DNA of 7,516 bases from Lysobacterales bacterium (GTDB lineage: Bacteria > Pseudomonadota > Gammaproteobacteria > Xanthomonadales > Rhodanobacteraceae), in NCBI GenBank assembly GCA_013298265.1, contig JAAFHE010000167.1, positions 1 to 7,516 on the forward strand, read 5' to 3'. The notes beneath the pieces were generated by a model. The model was not told the origin of the DNA, ran no database searches, and saw nothing but the letters and a program-made list of their open reading frames with translations. Positions 6,016-7,516 of the stretch are shown here, piece after piece (the first letter of the stretch is position 1; each line of letters opens with the position of its first letter). A program made the translations under genes and the position numbers.

Positions 6016-7516
6016 ATGAAATTCAGCGAAAACTGGCTGCGCGACCTCGTTGATCCGGCGGCGGACAGAAACGAGTTGTGTCATCGCCTCACCATGGCCG
6101 GGCTCGAAGTCGAAGGCGTGGAAACGCTTGGCGAAGGGCTGGACGGGGTGTTCGTCGGCGAGATCGTGGCCTGCGAAAAGCATCCGAATGCCGACAAGCT
6201 GCGCGTCTGCAGCGTTTCGATCGGCCGTGGCGAAGACCTGCAGATCGTCTGCGGTGCACCTAACGCGCGGCTGGGCCTAAAGGCGCCCGTCGCGACCATC
6301 GGTGCGAGCCTGCCCAACGGCATGGCCATAAAACAGGCTGCGCTGCGCGGCGTCGACTCTTTCGGCATGCTCTGTTCCGCCAAGGAGTTGGGTCTCGATG
6401 CCGATGCCTCCGGCCTCATGGAACTGCCGGCCGATGCGCCAGCCGGCGCTGCGCTGGCTGGTTACCTTGCGCTGCCTGACGCGAGCATCGAACTGAAGAT
6501 GACGCCGAACCGGCCGGATTGCCTCGGCCTGCGCGGACTGGCCTACGACGTGGCCGCGCTGTTCGGCGCTCCGTTGAAGGACGTCTCGGGCGATGCGGTC
6601 GCCACGACATCGGAATCGGCGCGCGAGGTGCGGCTTGAGGCCGATACGGACTGCCCGCGTTATGTCGGTCGTGTCGTCGACGGCATCAATCCGGCCGCAC
6701 CTTCGCCGCTATGGCTCAGGGAGCGTCTGCGTCGTGCCGGCCTGCGTCCGATCAGTGCGGTGGTCGACGTCACCGCCTACGTGATGCTTGAGCTTGGCCA
6801 GCCCATGCATGCGTTCGACAATGCGAAGCTCGACGGAGAGGTGGTTGTGCGCCGTGCGACGGCGGGGGAAACGCTGACCTTGCTCGACGGCAATGAAGCG
6901 ACCCTCGATCCGCAGTTCCTCGTTATCGCCGATCAGGCGCGCGCGATTGCGTTGGCCGGCATCATGGGCGGTCTGGACACGCGAGTCACTGATTCGACCA
7001 CCAGTGTCTTCTTCGAAAGCGCACACTTTGCACCGGCATCGATCATGGGGCGTGCGCGCAAACTGGGCATGCATACGGACGCATCGCACCGCTTCGAGCG
7101 TGGCGTCGATCCGGAACTGCCGCGCGCCGCGCTCGAGCGCGCGACTGCGTTGCTGTTGCAGATCGCTGGCGGCCGCGCGGGGCCGGTCGTCGAGGCGGTC
7201 GCTACCGCGTATCTGCCGCAACGACATGCCGTAGCCCTGCGCCGCCAGCGCCTGGGGCGCGTGCTCGGCATGGACGTGGCGGATACGGAAGTCGAGCGCA
7301 TCCTGAGTGCCCTGGGCATGGACCTGCAATCTACCGCGCAAGGCTGGTCGGTCACGCCGCCGTCGCGCCGTTTCGATATTGAGATCGAAGAGGATCTGAT
7401 TGAAGAGGTCGTCCGTGTGCACGGCTATGAACGCGTGCCCACGCGCGCACCGAGTGGCCAGCTGCGCCTGAACCTCGCTGCGGAGGCACGGGTGCCGGCC
7501 GAACGTGTACGCGCGC
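6016..7516 (+). CDS. pheT: Phenylalanyl-tRNA synthetase beta subunit, 3' end outside the window
   Basis: The frame is open from the ATG at 6016 to the window edge, giving 500 codons; E. coli PheT has 795 residues, so this is a cut by the window, not a broken gene. The start MKFSENWLRDLVDP is typical. A tRNA-binding EMAP/OB-fold lies at about 39-148 (GEIVACEKHPNADKLRVC at 48-65). The B3/4 editing domain lies at about 210-390. It keeps H265, G318 and A356, the positions linked to editing of Tyr-tRNAPhe in E. coli. The B5 domain is about 402-475, with acidic metal-site positions D454, D460, E463 and E464. It is 45 nt after pheS. No convincing ribosome binding site precedes the ATG; coupling to pheS translation is an inference. 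Confidence 0.97.
   Translation, partial: MKFSENWLRDLVDPAADRNELCHRLTMAGLEVEGVETLGEGLDGVFVGEIVACEKHPNADKLRVCSVSIGRGEDLQIVCGAPNARLGLKAPVATIGASLPNGMAIKQAALRGVDSFGMLCSAKELGLDADASGLMELPADAPAGAALAGYLALPDASIELKMTPNRPDCLGLRGLAYDVAALFGAPLKDVSGDAVATTSESAREVRLEADTDCPRYVGRVVDGINPAAPSPLWLRERLRRAGLRPISAVVDVTAYVMLELGQPMHAFDNAKLDGEVVVRRATAGETLTLLDGNEATLDPQFLVIADQARAIALAGIMGGLDTRVTDSTTSVFFESAHFAPASIMGRARKLGMHTDASHRFERGVDPELPRAALERATALLLQIAGGRAGPVVEAVATAYLPQRHAVALRRQRLGRVLGMDVADTEVERILSALGMDLQSTAQGWSVTPPSRRFDIEIEEDLIEEVVRVHGYERVPTRAPSGQLRLNLAAEARVPAERVRA

Overview
This is GC-rich bacterial chromosomal DNA carrying the conserved translation cluster thrS-infC-rpmI-rplT-pheS-pheT on the + strand, with one divergent gene on the - strand. 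The gene order and the sequence style of IF3 (N-terminal RRNLEIRVPRVRVIGADGE), L35 and PheS point to a gammaproteobacterium, most likely of the Lysobacterales (Xanthomonadales), perhaps Rhodanobacteraceae. That placement is recognition from memory and was not searched.

Layout. Positions 3-1169 (-) encode an exported esterase-fold protein with a C-terminal TPR region; its expected catalytic His reads as Pro. Positions 1170-1535 are a divergent intergenic region. It holds a candidate thrS promoter (1307-1336), a hairpin (1346-1366), a tiny ORF MSTRTVVLH with a good ribosome binding site (1411-1440), a strong intrinsic terminator (1464-1487) and a hairpin beside the thrS ribosome binding site (1492-1517). 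Then follow thrS (1536-3440), infC with a rare AUC start (3486-4019), a 186-nt structured leader, rpmI (4206-4403), rplT (4419-4778), a hairpin-rich gap with a second strong terminator (4827-4866), pheS (4975-5970) and the first 500 codons of pheT (6016 to the window edge).

The genes work together in translation. ThrRS and PheRS (PheS plus PheT) charge tRNAThr and tRNAPhe, IF3 controls initiation fidelity and subunit joining, and L35 and L20 are large-subunit proteins. In E. coli this cluster is regulated almost entirely at the RNA level: ThrRS represses thrS, IF3 discriminates against its own AUU start, L20 represses rpmI-rplT, and a Phe-rich leader peptide attenuates pheST. Here the AUC start of infC clearly preserves the IF3 loop. 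The rpmI leader has room and pairings for an L20 site. The two terminator-containing leaders differ from E. coli: thrS has its own terminator, and the pheS terminator has no Phe-rich leader peptide.

The coding genes form an ordinary housekeeping operon; I see no mobile element, CRISPR array, tRNA gene, defence system or new enzyme system. The most interesting content is in the non-coding leaders and in the altered esterase active site.
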